In this document: positions 8,004 through 15,619 of the stretch, one piece after another
Position numbering within the stretch: the stretch's first letter is position 1
Layout of the letters: each line of letters opens with the position of its first letter
Source of the DNA: an uncultured Alphaproteobacteria bacterium
GTDB taxonomy: Bacteria > Pseudomonadota > Alphaproteobacteria > HIMB59 > GCA-002718135
NCBI GenBank assembly: GCA_902601455.1
Contig: CACKNC010000001.1
Location: 1-32,239, forward strand
Direction: 5' to 3'
DNA length: 32,239 nucleotides
Notes under the pieces: model-generated
What the model saw: only the letters and a program-made list of their open reading frames with translations
Databases searched by the model: none
What the model was told of the DNA's origin: nothing
Translations under genes and position numbers: made by a program

Positions 8004-8951
8004 TTACACTGCTTCTTTAAGTTTTTGGGGTATTTTAAAATGTACATCTTCTCTTTCAAAATTTGATTCAATAATATTTAATTCGAAATACTGTCCTATT
8101 CGTTCTAGTATTTTTTTAACTAGAATTTCTGGAGATGATGCACTTGCTGTGATACCTATTTTAGAATTATTACTTATTATTGATGGGTCAAAACTTTCTA
8201 CGTCATCAACTAAAATAGAGTATTTTGATCCATAATTTTTTGCAACTTCAACTAAACGAAGTGAGTTTGATGAATTTTTTGAACCAAGTACAAAAAAATA
8301 ATCACAGTTTTTTGCGATAAATTTTACTGCTTCTTGTCGGTTGGTTGTTGCGTAACAAATATCTTTTTTCTTCGGCTCTAAATAATTTTTAAAATGTAAT
8401 TTTATTTCATTAATAATTTCTTTTGTATCATCAACTGATAATGTAGTCTGAGTAACATATGCAATTTTTTGATCTTTATGTATTGGTAACTTTTTTACAT
8501 CATCTTTACTCTCAACTAAGAATATGTCTTTTGAAGTTTGGCCCATAGTTCCTATTACTTCTGGATGATTGCGGTGCCCAATTAAAATGACAGGTAAATT
8601 TTTTCTCTCAAAATTCTCTACTTCCCGATGAATTTTACTAACTAGAGGACATGTTGCATCATAATAAAGTAGATTTAAATGTTTAGCTTCTTGAGGAACT
8701 GATTTTGGAACACCATGTGCTGAGAAAATTACAGGTCTATCTATTTGATCAATCTCACTTAATTCTTCGATAAATATTGCACCCTCTGATTTTAAATTAT
8801 CAACAACATATTTATTATGCACAATTTCATGCCTAACATACACAGGGGCACCATATTTTTTGATAGCTTCTTGAACCATCAAAATAGCTCTCTCCACACC
8901 AGCACAAAATCCTCTTGGTCCAGCTAAGTATATATCTAGTTTTTTATTCAT
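8004..8951 (-). CDS. ispH: 4-hydroxy-3-methylbut-2-enyl diphosphate reductase
   Basis: The last enzyme of the methylerythritol phosphate route to isopentenyl and dimethylallyl diphosphate, a 4Fe-4S protein. The three cluster cysteines are C16 (G-F-C-A-G-V), C101 (A-T-C-P-L-V) and C199 (D-I-C-Y-A-T-T-N-R-Q). Substrate-binding H45, H79 (S-A-H-G-V-P) and H129 (G-H-R-N-H-P-E-V) are all there. At 315 residues it is of normal length. It is first in the operon ispH-thrB-rnhA-yceI-deoR and is divergent, across 59 bases, from the lipoprotein gene. It shares a pathway with ispE, also in this window. Confidence 0.96.
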   Translation of the reverse strand: MNKKLDIYLAGPRGFCAGVERAILMVQEAIKKYGAPVYVRHEIVHNKYVVDNLKSEGAIFIEELSEIDQIDRPVIFSAHGVPKSVPQEAKHLNLLYYDATCPLVSKIHREVENFERKNLPVILIGHRNHPEVIGTMGQTSKDIFLVESKDDVKKLPIHKDQKIAYVTQTTLSVDDTKEIINEIKLHFKNYLEPKKKDICYATTNRQEAVKFIAKNCDYFFVLGSKNSSNSLRLVEVAKNYGSKYSILVDDVESFDPSIISNNSKIGITASASSPEILVKKILERIGQYFELNIIESNFEREDVHFKIPQKLKEAV

Positions 8952-8985
8952 TTACTTTTAATTTACACTTACTTTATAAACATAC

Positions 8986-8994
8986 TGATATAAT
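8986..8994 (+). promoter_or_regulatory. Extended -10 promoter for the lipoprotein gene
   Basis: TG-A-TATAAT is an exact extended -10 box, placed 16 bases before the ATG at 9011. The nearest -35-like TTTACA at 8962-8967 is 21 bases upstream, too far to be ideal, so the extended -10 would carry the promoter. Start of transcription is expected near 9001, giving a leader of about 10 bases. Confidence 0.5.
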
Positions 8995-9010
8995 AAGAAA
9001 TACTATATTC

Positions 9011-9517
9011 ATGAAAAGATTATTCATATTTATTCTATTTTTACCTATTTTAGGATGTGGAAATATTATAAAAAATAAGCAAACAACTATAGATTTCAAC
9101 TGTCCAAGAATATTTTTTTCATCTGATGATAGAATCTATATCGATAATAGTATCTCATTTGATAATATTGCAATTAAAGCTGAATTTAACAATTATGCTA
9201 TTAATAGTAAGTGTCAGCAACAAGAAAATATAGCTCTTATTCCAATAGATATTCTTATAGTCGCAAATCCTTTAGGAAATTTAGAAAAACCTTCTCTGTC
9301 TTTACCTGTCTATGTTTCCTTGTTAGACGATAATGATGAAGTGTTAGAGACACAATATTTTTATGTTTCGGGTGTAATTAATCAAAGTAGTGAAACAAAT
9401 GATTTTATCGAGTCAGACATTAGAGATCAGCTTCAAATTGTTACTGAGTATTTAAATACGACACAATTAGTTATGGGATTTATGCTTGATGATCAAAAAA
9501 AGAATTTGTTAAACTAA
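9011..9517 (+). CDS. Small predicted lipoprotein, function unknown
   Basis: A 168-residue protein. I use the ATG at 9011 because it gives a classic lipoprotein signal: M-K-R, a hydrophobic run, then the lipobox I-L-G-C with Cys16. The frame is open back to 8915, but that would overlap ispH. After the lipobox come a short linker and a domain rich in beta-strand pattern, with a second and third cysteine (N-C-P-R and S-K-C-Q-Q) that could form a disulfide, and a V-S-L-L-D-D-N-D-E-V-L-E-T-Q-Y-F segment resembling an immunoglobulin-like strand pair. I do not recognise a named family with certainty. It converges on atpF with a 4-base overlap. Confidence 0.7.
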   Translation: MKRLFIFILFLPILGCGNIIKNKQTTIDFNCPRIFFSSDDRIYIDNSISFDNIAIKAEFNNYAINSKCQQQENIALIPIDILIVANPLGNLEKPSLSLPVYVSLLDDNDEVLETQYFYVSGVINQSSETNDFIESDIRDQLQIVTEYLNTTQLVMGFMLDDQKKNLLN

Positions 9518-10008
9518 TTTTTTAATGCAGAGCCAATATCTTCGATTGATTTATCAATCAATTTTTGTTGTTCTTGATTGTTTAGTTTTTGTTCCAAAAC
9601 AGAAATTGTAGCTTCAATTGCTGTTGAAGAAATATGTGTTTGAATAAGATTATTAGCATCACGTGTTAATTGATCGATTTTAGCTTCAGCTAAAACTTGT
9701 CTTTTTGCAATTTGATCTTTCAGTTTAGACTCAGCGATTTCTTCCAATTGTTTAACTTTTTTTTCAGCCTCTTTATGGATATCTTGGATTTCAGCTTGTA
9801 CTTCGTTTTGACGTTTTTTTACTTCACTAAGAGTTACTTGTGTTTCGTTTTTAAGATTTTCAGCTTCATCAATTTTATCTTTAATATCTTTTATTTGAGA
9901 ATCTAAATTAGTTGTTAGAATTTTTCGAACAGGGTTAAAGATGGCTGCTATGAATGCTACAAAGGCAACGGCTACCCAGAATTGTGGATCAGAAAAATCA
10001 AAAAACAT
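9514..10008 (-). CDS. atpF: ATP synthase Fo subunit b
   Basis: A 164-residue stator subunit: one N-terminal membrane helix (F-W-V-A-V-A-F-V-A-F-I-A-A-I-F) and then a long charged coiled coil of roughly 120 residues that reaches to F1. N-P-V-R-K-I-L after the helix is typical of alphaproteobacterial b. It starts in a TAATG overlap with the b' gene and is the last gene of the Fo chain. The F1 genes (atpHAGDC) are not in the window, as is usual for Alphaproteobacteria, which keep them elsewhere. Confidence 0.9.
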   Translation of the reverse strand: MFFDFSDPQFWVAVAFVAFIAAIFNPVRKILTTNLDSQIKDIKDKIDEAENLKNETQVTLSEVKKRQNEVQAEIQDIHKEAEKKVKQLEEIAESKLKDQIAKRQVLAEAKIDQLTRDANNLIQTHISSTAIEATISVLEQKLNNQEQQKLIDKSIEDIGSALKN

Positions 10009-10502
10009 TAGTTAATTGACCTTTCAATGCTATTAACAGCTTTTTTAATCTCATCATCAGATATATCAAAAGAAGCTACTTTAGATAGGGTGAGTCTAGT
10101 AATTTCATTTATTTGAGTTTGTATCTGTGAAACTGAGTCGTTTTTATTTTTTTCAATGGCTTGTGCTGACTTTTCAATTTTAATATCAAGCTCATTATCA
10201 AGTTTGTTTAACTCAGCTTGAGCTTTTTCTTGAAAAGATAATGTAGATGATTTTATCATATCAGAAGAGTCAGTTCTCGCTTGTTTAAGTTGGTTCTCAA
10301 TTGTTTCTTGAATTTTTTCAGCTTCTATCTGCAGCTCTTTGGCAGCAGTTAAATCTTCACTAATTTTTCTTTCTCTTTTTTCAAGCACATTACCAATTCT
10401 TGGTAAAGAAATGCGCCATAAAAAAATGAAAAGAAATGAAAATGTGACTACAAGCCAAAAAAGCTGAGAAACAAAAAATTCAGTTTGTTCTAATTGAGGC
10501 AT
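10008..10502 (-). CDS. atpF': ATP synthase Fo subunit b' (AtpF'/AtpG)
   Basis: A 164-residue second b-type subunit. The N-terminus M-P-Q-L-E-Q-T-E-F-F, the membrane helix, and then L-P-R-I-G-N-V-L-E-K-R with a long coiled coil are characteristic of b' rather than b. In Alphaproteobacteria b and b' pair as a heterodimeric stator. Its position between atpE and atpF supports the call. It begins 11 bases after atpE and its stop overlaps the next ATG by one base. Confidence 0.92.
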   Translation of the reverse strand: MPQLEQTEFFVSQLFWLVVTFSFLFIFLWRISLPRIGNVLEKRERKISEDLTAAKELQIEAEKIQETIENQLKQARTDSSDMIKSSTLSFQEKAQAELNKLDNELDIKIEKSAQAIEKNKNDSVSQIQTQINEITRLTLSKVASFDISDDEIKKAVNSIERSIN

Positions 10503-10513
10503 TTATTTATCAA

Positions 10514-10738
10514 TTAAGTGAATAAGATTACAAGAGCTATAACTAGCGCAAATAGTGCAATCGCTTCAACAAGTGCAAATCCTAACATAGTCATTGTGAA
10601 TACTTCACTTCGTGCTGCAGGATTTCTACCCACTGCTTCAATAAAGGAAGAGAAAATACTTCCTATTCCTATACCAGAGCCAATAACTCCAATTACTGCT
10701 AGTCCGGCCCCTATTAATTTTGCTGCTTCTGCTTCCAT
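10514..10738 (-). CDS. atpE: ATP synthase Fo subunit c
   Basis: A 74-residue two-helix hairpin that forms the rotating c-ring. The polar loop A-V-G-R-N-P (residues 35-40) and the ion-carrying E59 in F-A-L-V-E-A-I-A-L-F are present. E59 is followed by Ala, and the polar partner residues of sodium-type rings are absent, so proton coupling is expected. The reading frame extends 17 codons upstream, but the ATG at 10738 is preceded by the best Shine-Dalgarno site in the window and yields the standard protein. A 14-base gap separates it from atpB. Confidence 0.96.
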   Translation of the reverse strand: MEAEAAKLIGAGLAVIGVIGSGIGIGSIFSSFIEAVGRNPAARSEVFTMTMLGFALVEAIALFALVIALVILFT

Positions 10739-10741
10739 AAA

Positions 10742-10748
10742 TCCTCCT
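10742..10748 (-). promoter_or_regulatory. Strong Shine-Dalgarno site of atpE
   Basis: On the minus strand this reads AGGAGGA, ending 3 bases before the ATG at 10738. It is the only perfect AGGAGG start signal I noticed; most genes here have weak or no such site. Subunit c is needed in 8-15 copies per enzyme, so strong translation initiation makes sense and the site fixes the true start. Confidence 0.8.
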
Positions 10749-10752
10749 GGTT

Positions 10753-11487
10753 TTAGTGTAAATGATATGCATCGTTTATGTATAGGCAAGTTAAAATGGC
10801 AAATACATACGCCTGCAAAAAAGCGATTAATATTTCTAAACCAGTAAGCGCAACAATAAATACAAGCGGAAGTGCGCCTGTGAAAAATGGCATTGCTACA
10901 ACAAAACTGGCAAAGACTTTTATTAGTGTGTGACCTGCTAACATGTTAGCAAATAACCTCACTGATAAACTGATAGGTCGAGATAAATAAGATATTACCT
11001 CGATTGGTATTAAAAGAGGGTGCATATAAAAAGGCACACCTGGTATATAAAAAAAAGTAAAAAATTTAATTCCATGATTAACAAAACCTAGAATAGTGAC
11101 TCCGATGAAAACGACTGAGGCTAAAGCAAAAGTTACGACAATATGACTAGTAAAAGTAAATTGATAAGGAATCATGCCAACCATATTTCCAATCAAAACG
11201 AACATAAAAAGAGAAAATACAAATGGAAAATATTTTTTTGCATTATCACCCACAGTGTCACTTAATAGCTGTGCAATAAAATTATACATAAGCTCAGATA
11301 TTAATTGCATTCTAGTTGGCACTAATGATCTAGGGTTAACAGTCAAAGTTAAAAAAAGTGTAATAACTGCAACGGTAATTACCATTGAGAGTGAAGAATT
11401 TGTAAAAGAAATATCATAATTAGCAACCTCAGTTTTTGAATAAGGTATAACTTCAAATTGCTTAAGTGGACTATCTTTTGCTGCCAT
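10753..11487 (-). CDS. atpB: ATP synthase Fo subunit a
   Basis: A 244-residue integral membrane protein that forms the proton half-channels against the c-ring. The essential arginine is R177 in S-L-S-V-R-L-F-A-N-M-L-A-G-H. The conserved segment G-N-M-V-G-M-I-P-Y near residue 100 and the C-terminal helix L-E-I-L-I-A-F-L-Q-A-Y-V-F are also seen. At normal length it has about five or six membrane helices. It lies 26 bases after atpI and 14 before atpE. Confidence 0.96.
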   Translation of the reverse strand: MAAKDSPLKQFEVIPYSKTEVANYDISFTNSSLSMVITVAVITLFLTLTVNPRSLVPTRMQLISELMYNFIAQLLSDTVGDNAKKYFPFVFSLFMFVLIGNMVGMIPYQFTFTSHIVVTFALASVVFIGVTILGFVNHGIKFFTFFYIPGVPFYMHPLLIPIEVISYLSRPISLSVRLFANMLAGHTLIKVFASFVVAMPFFTGALPLVFIVALTGLEILIAFLQAYVFAILTCLYINDAYHLH

Positions 11488-11513
11488 AATTTATAAAAAT
11501 GAATACTTTTTAA

Positions 11514-11795
11514 TTATTGTTTTTCAATGCGACGCATTACACGATAAACATTCAAAAATCCAGCAATTGCACCAAAAATAAAAAAAATAATTAGACCAAA
11601 TGGTTTGGTCCCCAAATATTTATCCACAATAAGACCAATACCTACTCCTACAACCAATGCGGCAATGATTTCAGTACTAATTTTAAAACCAAATCCAGCA
11701 CCACTTTCTTTCTTTTTTTTTGATGGGGGAGTGTTGAGTGATTTAGCAGAATCGATTCGCTTTTTAAGATCTCTAAGTTTATAATTATTAGCCAT
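11514..11795 (-). CDS. atpI: AtpI/AtpQ-like ATP synthase accessory membrane protein
   Basis: A 93-residue protein with a basic N-terminal tail (K-K-K-K-E near 27-30) followed by two membrane helices (about 43-60 and 66-85). The pattern G-I-G-L-I-V-D-K-Y-L-G-T-K-P matches the AtpI family, which helps assemble the c-ring or handles Mg2+. It precedes atpB, as usual. Its ATG shares the A of the smc stop (TAATG), so the ATP synthase genes appear translationally coupled to smc. Confidence 0.88.
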   Translation of the reverse strand: MANNYKLRDLKKRIDSAKSLNTPPSKKKKESGAGFGFKISTEIIAALVVGVGIGLIVDKYLGTKPFGLIIFFIFGAIAGFLNVYRVMRRIEKQ

Positions 11796-14431
11796 TACTC
11801 ACCATCTTGTTCACGAATTTCAATAGCTTTTTCAAGGTCAACTGAAACAAGTTGTGAAACCCCTTGCTCTGGCATTGTGACACCAAACAGTCTATTCACA
11901 CGAGCCATTGTCATTCGGTGATGAGTAATAACAAGAAATTTAGTGCTAGAAGTTTTTGCAATTTCTTCAACAAGACTACAAAAACGATCTACATTAGTAT
12001 CATCTAAAGGTGCATCAACCTCATCAAGTACACAAATAGGTGCTGGATTGGATAAGAAAACTGCAAATAAAAGTGATAAAGCTGTTAATGCTTGTTCACC
12101 TCCAGAGAGTAGCGTCAAGTTTTGAAGTTTTTTACCAGGAGGGCTTGCATAAATTTCTAAACCAGCTTGTAGAGGATCTGTTTCATCAGTAAACTTCAGA
12201 TAAGCTTTACCTCCTCCAAATAATTGCACAAATAATTTCTGGAAATTTTCATTTACAACTCCATACGCTGCTAATAGACGTTGACGTCCTTCAGTGTTTA
12301 ATGAGTCAATTGCTTCACGAAGCTTTGCTATGGCAGCTAATAAATCACTTTGATCATTTTTAATGGATGAAACTTTTTGTTCAAGTTCTTGTGACTCTTG
12401 TTCAGCTAATAAATTTACACCACCCAATCTTTCTTGTTCAGCAATTAATCTCTCTAAGCGTCTTTCTAAATCATCAACCTCTCCCAATCCTTTATTTGGA
12501 TTTATTTGTGCAAGATCAAAGAGCTCATTTAATTCCACACCTATTCTCTCTTTAACTTGAGAACTTAGTTGTTTGATTGTTTCATTAATTGTATCTATTG
12601 TTCCTTCTAATCGTATTTTTTCTTCACGTAATTCATTTAGTTTGACTTCTTCTAATTTTAATTTTTTATTTATTTCATTAGCAGCTTGCTCTTTTTCTTG
12701 CAGTTCGCTTGCAATTTTATCGTACTCTCGTTTATTTTCACTAATGAGAGATTGTAGACGTATTTTCTCTGAAGATATTGTATTTGGCATCGAACGTAAT
12801 TCTTCAAGTTCATCGTTAAGTTTAATTTCTCTCTCTTTTAACTCTGTAATACGTTGTTCAGCCTTTGATGAAATATCTTTCCATTGTTTTTCTTCTTTAG
12901 TAAGTTGTTTGAGTCTTCGATTTTTGAGCTGTTCTAAAACTGCTTTAGTTGATGAGTTTTGTTTTCCTTTAGATACATATCCATCCCATCTCCATATTTC
13001 TCCTTCCAGACTTACTAAAATTTGACCAGGCGATAACCTTGCTTGAAGATCCAAAATATTAGATTTTTCCTGAATTAATCCAACAAAATCAAGCTTTTTT
13101 TTCAAATTTTCAGGGGCTTTAATTAGGTTTGAAAATTTTTTTATACCATCTGAGAATACAGAATTTTGCTCATAGTTTAAAACACGCCAATGACTTTCCT
13201 GTTCTTCATTAATAGATGCTATAAGTTCATCAGAAAAAACTGCAGCTACTGCTTTTTCATAACCATCTTCAAAATCTAGATAATCAATAATAGGATTGTT
13301 ATTGCGTTGACTACCAGTAATATCAGTATCTTGATCATTAACATCTAAGAATAAATCCCCTTGTTGTTTTTCAAGAATAGATTTTTCCTCTCTAACCCTT
13401 TCCATATTTTCATTCGCATCATCAAATAAAAATTGCTCTCTATCCATATCGTTTTTTATTTGTTGAATACGAATTTGTGTTTCTTCTACAGCACTATTTG
13501 CACGATCAATTTCTTTTTCTTGATTGTCTAAGTTTATTGTATGTTTTTGTAGTTCTGATGCTATCTGATTTTCTTTCAAGCGCATATTAGGTAACAACTC
13601 TTGAACTTTTTCATATTCTACATTTACTTTCGCTACTCCCTGAGTCTGATTAGTAACAATATTATCTTGATCTCTTAACTTTGTAGACGCATCTTCTAAT
13701 TTTGTTTTTTCTACTTCCCATTTTTTATAAAAAACTGCTGCTCTTGCTTTAGTAATATCTTTTTGAATATTTTTATAACGTTCTGCTTGTTTTGATTGTT
13801 TTTTTAATACTTCTAATTGTTCTTCATGAGTTTTTAAAAGATCTTTCACTCTTTCAAGATTAGTTTCTGTAGCATTTAATCGTAATTCGGCTTCATGTCT
13901 TCTTGAGTGAAGGCCCGTAATACCTGCTGCCTCCTCTAACAAACTTCTTCTTTGCTCAGGCTTTGCGGCAATAATAGCACCTACTCTTCCCTGACTAACC
14001 ATTGAAGTTGATCTTGCTCCTGTAGATGCATCTGCAAAAAGCAACTGCACGTCTTTTAGTCTAACTTCTTTCCCGTTAACTCGGTATTCAGATCCTTCAC
14101 CACGCCAAATACGTCTAGTTACTTCAATTTCATCACTTTGGTTAAATAAGCTTGGTGCTTGTCGATCAGAATTATCAAGATCGATTGTAACTTCAGCAAT
14201 ATCCCAAGCCGGACGTCCAGAAGTACCATTAAAGATAACATCATCCAATTCACTCCCTCGCATTTGTTTTGGTGATAATTCACCCATTACAAAACGAAAA
14301 GCTTCTACAAGATTGGATTTACCGCAACCATTAGGACCAACAATGCCTGTTAGACCTTGCTCTATAATGACCTCAGTTGGCTCCACGAAAGACTTAAAGC
14401 CTTTGACTTTAAGCTTTTTAAATTTAATCAT
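11795..14431 (-). CDS. smc: Chromosome segregation ATPase SMC (short-armed)
   Basis: The core of the bacterial condensin that extrudes and organises DNA. Head parts: Walker A G-P-N-G-C-G-K-S at residues 32-39, signature L-S-G-G-E-Q at 775-780 and Walker B C-V-L-D-E-V-D-A-P-L-D-D at 800-811. The hinge lies near 370-490 (Y-L-D-F-E-D-G-Y-E-K-A-V-A-A-V-F and the tryptophans at 415, 480 and 482). Coiled coils fill about 172-365 and 490-690. Total length is 878 residues, against roughly 1,150-1,200 for most bacterial SMCs. The head and hinge look complete, so the shortening is in both arms. It begins 3 bases after dsbA and overlaps atpI. ScpA and ScpB partners are not in the window. Confidence 0.95.
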   Translation of the reverse strand: MIKFKKLKVKGFKSFVEPTEVIIEQGLTGIVGPNGCGKSNLVEAFRFVMGELSPKQMRGSELDDVIFNGTSGRPAWDIAEVTIDLDNSDRQAPSLFNQSDEIEVTRRIWRGEGSEYRVNGKEVRLKDVQLLFADASTGARSTSMVSQGRVGAIIAAKPEQRRSLLEEAAGITGLHSRRHEAELRLNATETNLERVKDLLKTHEEQLEVLKKQSKQAERYKNIQKDITKARAAVFYKKWEVEKTKLEDASTKLRDQDNIVTNQTQGVAKVNVEYEKVQELLPNMRLKENQIASELQKHTINLDNQEKEIDRANSAVEETQIRIQQIKNDMDREQFLFDDANENMERVREEKSILEKQQGDLFLDVNDQDTDITGSQRNNNPIIDYLDFEDGYEKAVAAVFSDELIASINEEQESHWRVLNYEQNSVFSDGIKKFSNLIKAPENLKKKLDFVGLIQEKSNILDLQARLSPGQILVSLEGEIWRWDGYVSKGKQNSSTKAVLEQLKNRRLKQLTKEEKQWKDISSKAEQRITELKEREIKLNDELEELRSMPNTISSEKIRLQSLISENKREYDKIASELQEKEQAANEINKKLKLEEVKLNELREEKIRLEGTIDTINETIKQLSSQVKERIGVELNELFDLAQINPNKGLGEVDDLERRLERLIAEQERLGGVNLLAEQESQELEQKVSSIKNDQSDLLAAIAKLREAIDSLNTEGRQRLLAAYGVVNENFQKLFVQLFGGGKAYLKFTDETDPLQAGLEIYASPPGKKLQNLTLLSGGEQALTALSLLFAVFLSNPAPICVLDEVDAPLDDTNVDRFCSLVEEIAKTSSTKFLVITHHRMTMARVNRLFGVTMPEQGVSQLVSVDLEKAIEIREQDGE

Positions 14432-14434
14432 TAA

Positions 14435-15052
14435 CTATTCTGATAGTATTTTATCGATGATTTGTCTAAATTCTTTTATATTTTTATTACCCTCAACAAG
14501 ATTGCCATTAATGACGAAAGATGGTGTGGATTTGATATTAAAGTCTTTTTGAGCTGCCATAACACCTTCTAATATAAGATTTTCATTATCTAAATTGCCA
14601 TAGCATGTATCAAATTCATCTTTAGTCATCCCACCACTCTGCATAATTTTATATAACTCTTTTTTTGTTATTTTAGGATCTCGGTTTACCCAATTTGGCT
14701 GCAATTGATAAAGTGCATTCATATAATCATATCGAACATCCCCAGGTATGCATCTCATCATCATACTTCCCAGTAAAGCTGGGTAATTAAAGGGATAGTC
14801 GCGAAAAACCATTCGAACCATACCTGTATCAATGAATTCTGTTTTAAGATCAGGCAATGTATTTGTATGAAAATCAGCACAATGAGAGCATGACATGGAA
14901 GCATATTCAATTATTGTAATTGGTGCATTTTTATCACCAATTATAAAATCATTTTCTGTAATTTCTTGAGCAGAAGTTTCATTTGCCACTAATGAGTGTG
15001 ATGAAATAGTTGCTAAAAAAATACAACAGATTGTAAATATAAATTTTTTCAT
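14435..15052 (-). CDS. DsbA-family periplasmic thiol-disulfide oxidoreductase
   Basis: A 205-residue thioredoxin-fold protein with a signal peptide (M-K-K-F-I-F-T-I-C-C followed by a hydrophobic run, cut near residue 23). The active site is C55-S-H-C58, and the cis-proline loop is T-P-S-F-V-I-N-G. Two further cysteines (R-C-I-P and T-C-Y-G) could form a structural disulfide. It resembles the Thioredoxin_4 group of alphaproteobacterial DsbA/ScsC-like proteins rather than classical CPHC DsbA. It would oxidise or isomerise disulfides in exported proteins. Its ATG shares the A of the upstream gene's stop codon (TAATG). The DUF721-dsbA-smc order is common in Alphaproteobacteria. Confidence 0.88.
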   Translation of the reverse strand: MKKFIFTICCIFLATISSHSLVANETSAQEITENDFIIGDKNAPITIIEYASMSCSHCADFHTNTLPDLKTEFIDTGMVRMVFRDYPFNYPALLGSMMMRCIPGDVRYDYMNALYQLQPNWVNRDPKITKKELYKIMQSGGMTKDEFDTCYGNLDNENLILEGVMAAQKDFNIKSTPSFVINGNLVEGNKNIKEFRQIIDKILSE

Positions 15053-15570
15053 TATTTATCCTCTCTATTAATTGATGCACCTAAATTAACAATAGATTTT
15101 TCTAATTCCTTATCTTTGATATCAATTTTACTTTTAATAGATGCTTTTTCTTCTTCACTAAGATCTTTATTAGATAAATTGATATCCCCATTCTTTTTTT
15201 TCTCAGAAATAAAATTTTGTTGTAGTCGAAGATCTGAAATAGCCTTGTAACCAAAGAAACTGTTAATTTTTTCTAAAATTGTATCTTTATAGTGTTGAAA
15301 TTCTACTGCGGCAGCAGGTGAAACTCTAACATGAAGAAAGTTTTTATATATTGGTTCATCAAATTCATTAAATTCTTCAGTTATGCGAGTAATTTTATCA
15401 GGTTCAGAGTGATCAGCAAAAAAACTACCAACAATTTGAGACCATTTACTAAGTATTAAAAACTCAATTTTCCCAAATTTACTTGAATAATTTTTATTTA
15501 TTCTTGACAAAGTATCTCCAAGTTTTTTGGGTACAAACGTTCTTTTTGACTCACTTTTGGTGTATTTCAT
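15052..15570 (-). CDS. DUF721 (DciA-like) protein
   Basis: A 172-residue protein from the ATG at 15570; the frame is open upstream, but that would cross into the mutY start region. The N-terminal half (residues about 15-115) fits DUF721: L-G-D-T-L-S-R-I, W-S-Q-I-V-G-S-F-F-A-D-H-S-E-P, and then V-R-V-S-P-A-A-A-V-E-F-Q-H-Y with I-L-E-K-I-N-S-F-F-G-Y. DciA-type DUF721 proteins load or assist the replicative helicase DnaB in bacteria lacking DnaC. The C-terminal 50 residues are charged and low-complexity. It is divergent from mutY across 49 bases. Family membership is good; the DnaB role is inferred from the family. Confidence 0.8.
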   Translation of the reverse strand: MKYTKSESKRTFVPKKLGDTLSRINKNYSSKFGKIEFLILSKWSQIVGSFFADHSEPDKITRITEEFNEFDEPIYKNFLHVRVSPAAAVEFQHYKDTILEKINSFFGYKAISDLRLQQNFISEKKKNGDINLSNKDLSEEEKASIKSKIDIKDKELEKSIVNLGASINREDK

Positions 15571-15619
15571 TGATATATATAAATGTATACCACCAAACTG
15601 TGAAAGCAATAAGATACGT

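Noticed and set aside
12573-13025. 150-codon plus-strand frame opposite smc
   Set aside because: Ser/Phe/Leu-rich complement of a Lys/Glu-rich coiled coil, the expected by-product of such DNA; no start signal or domain.
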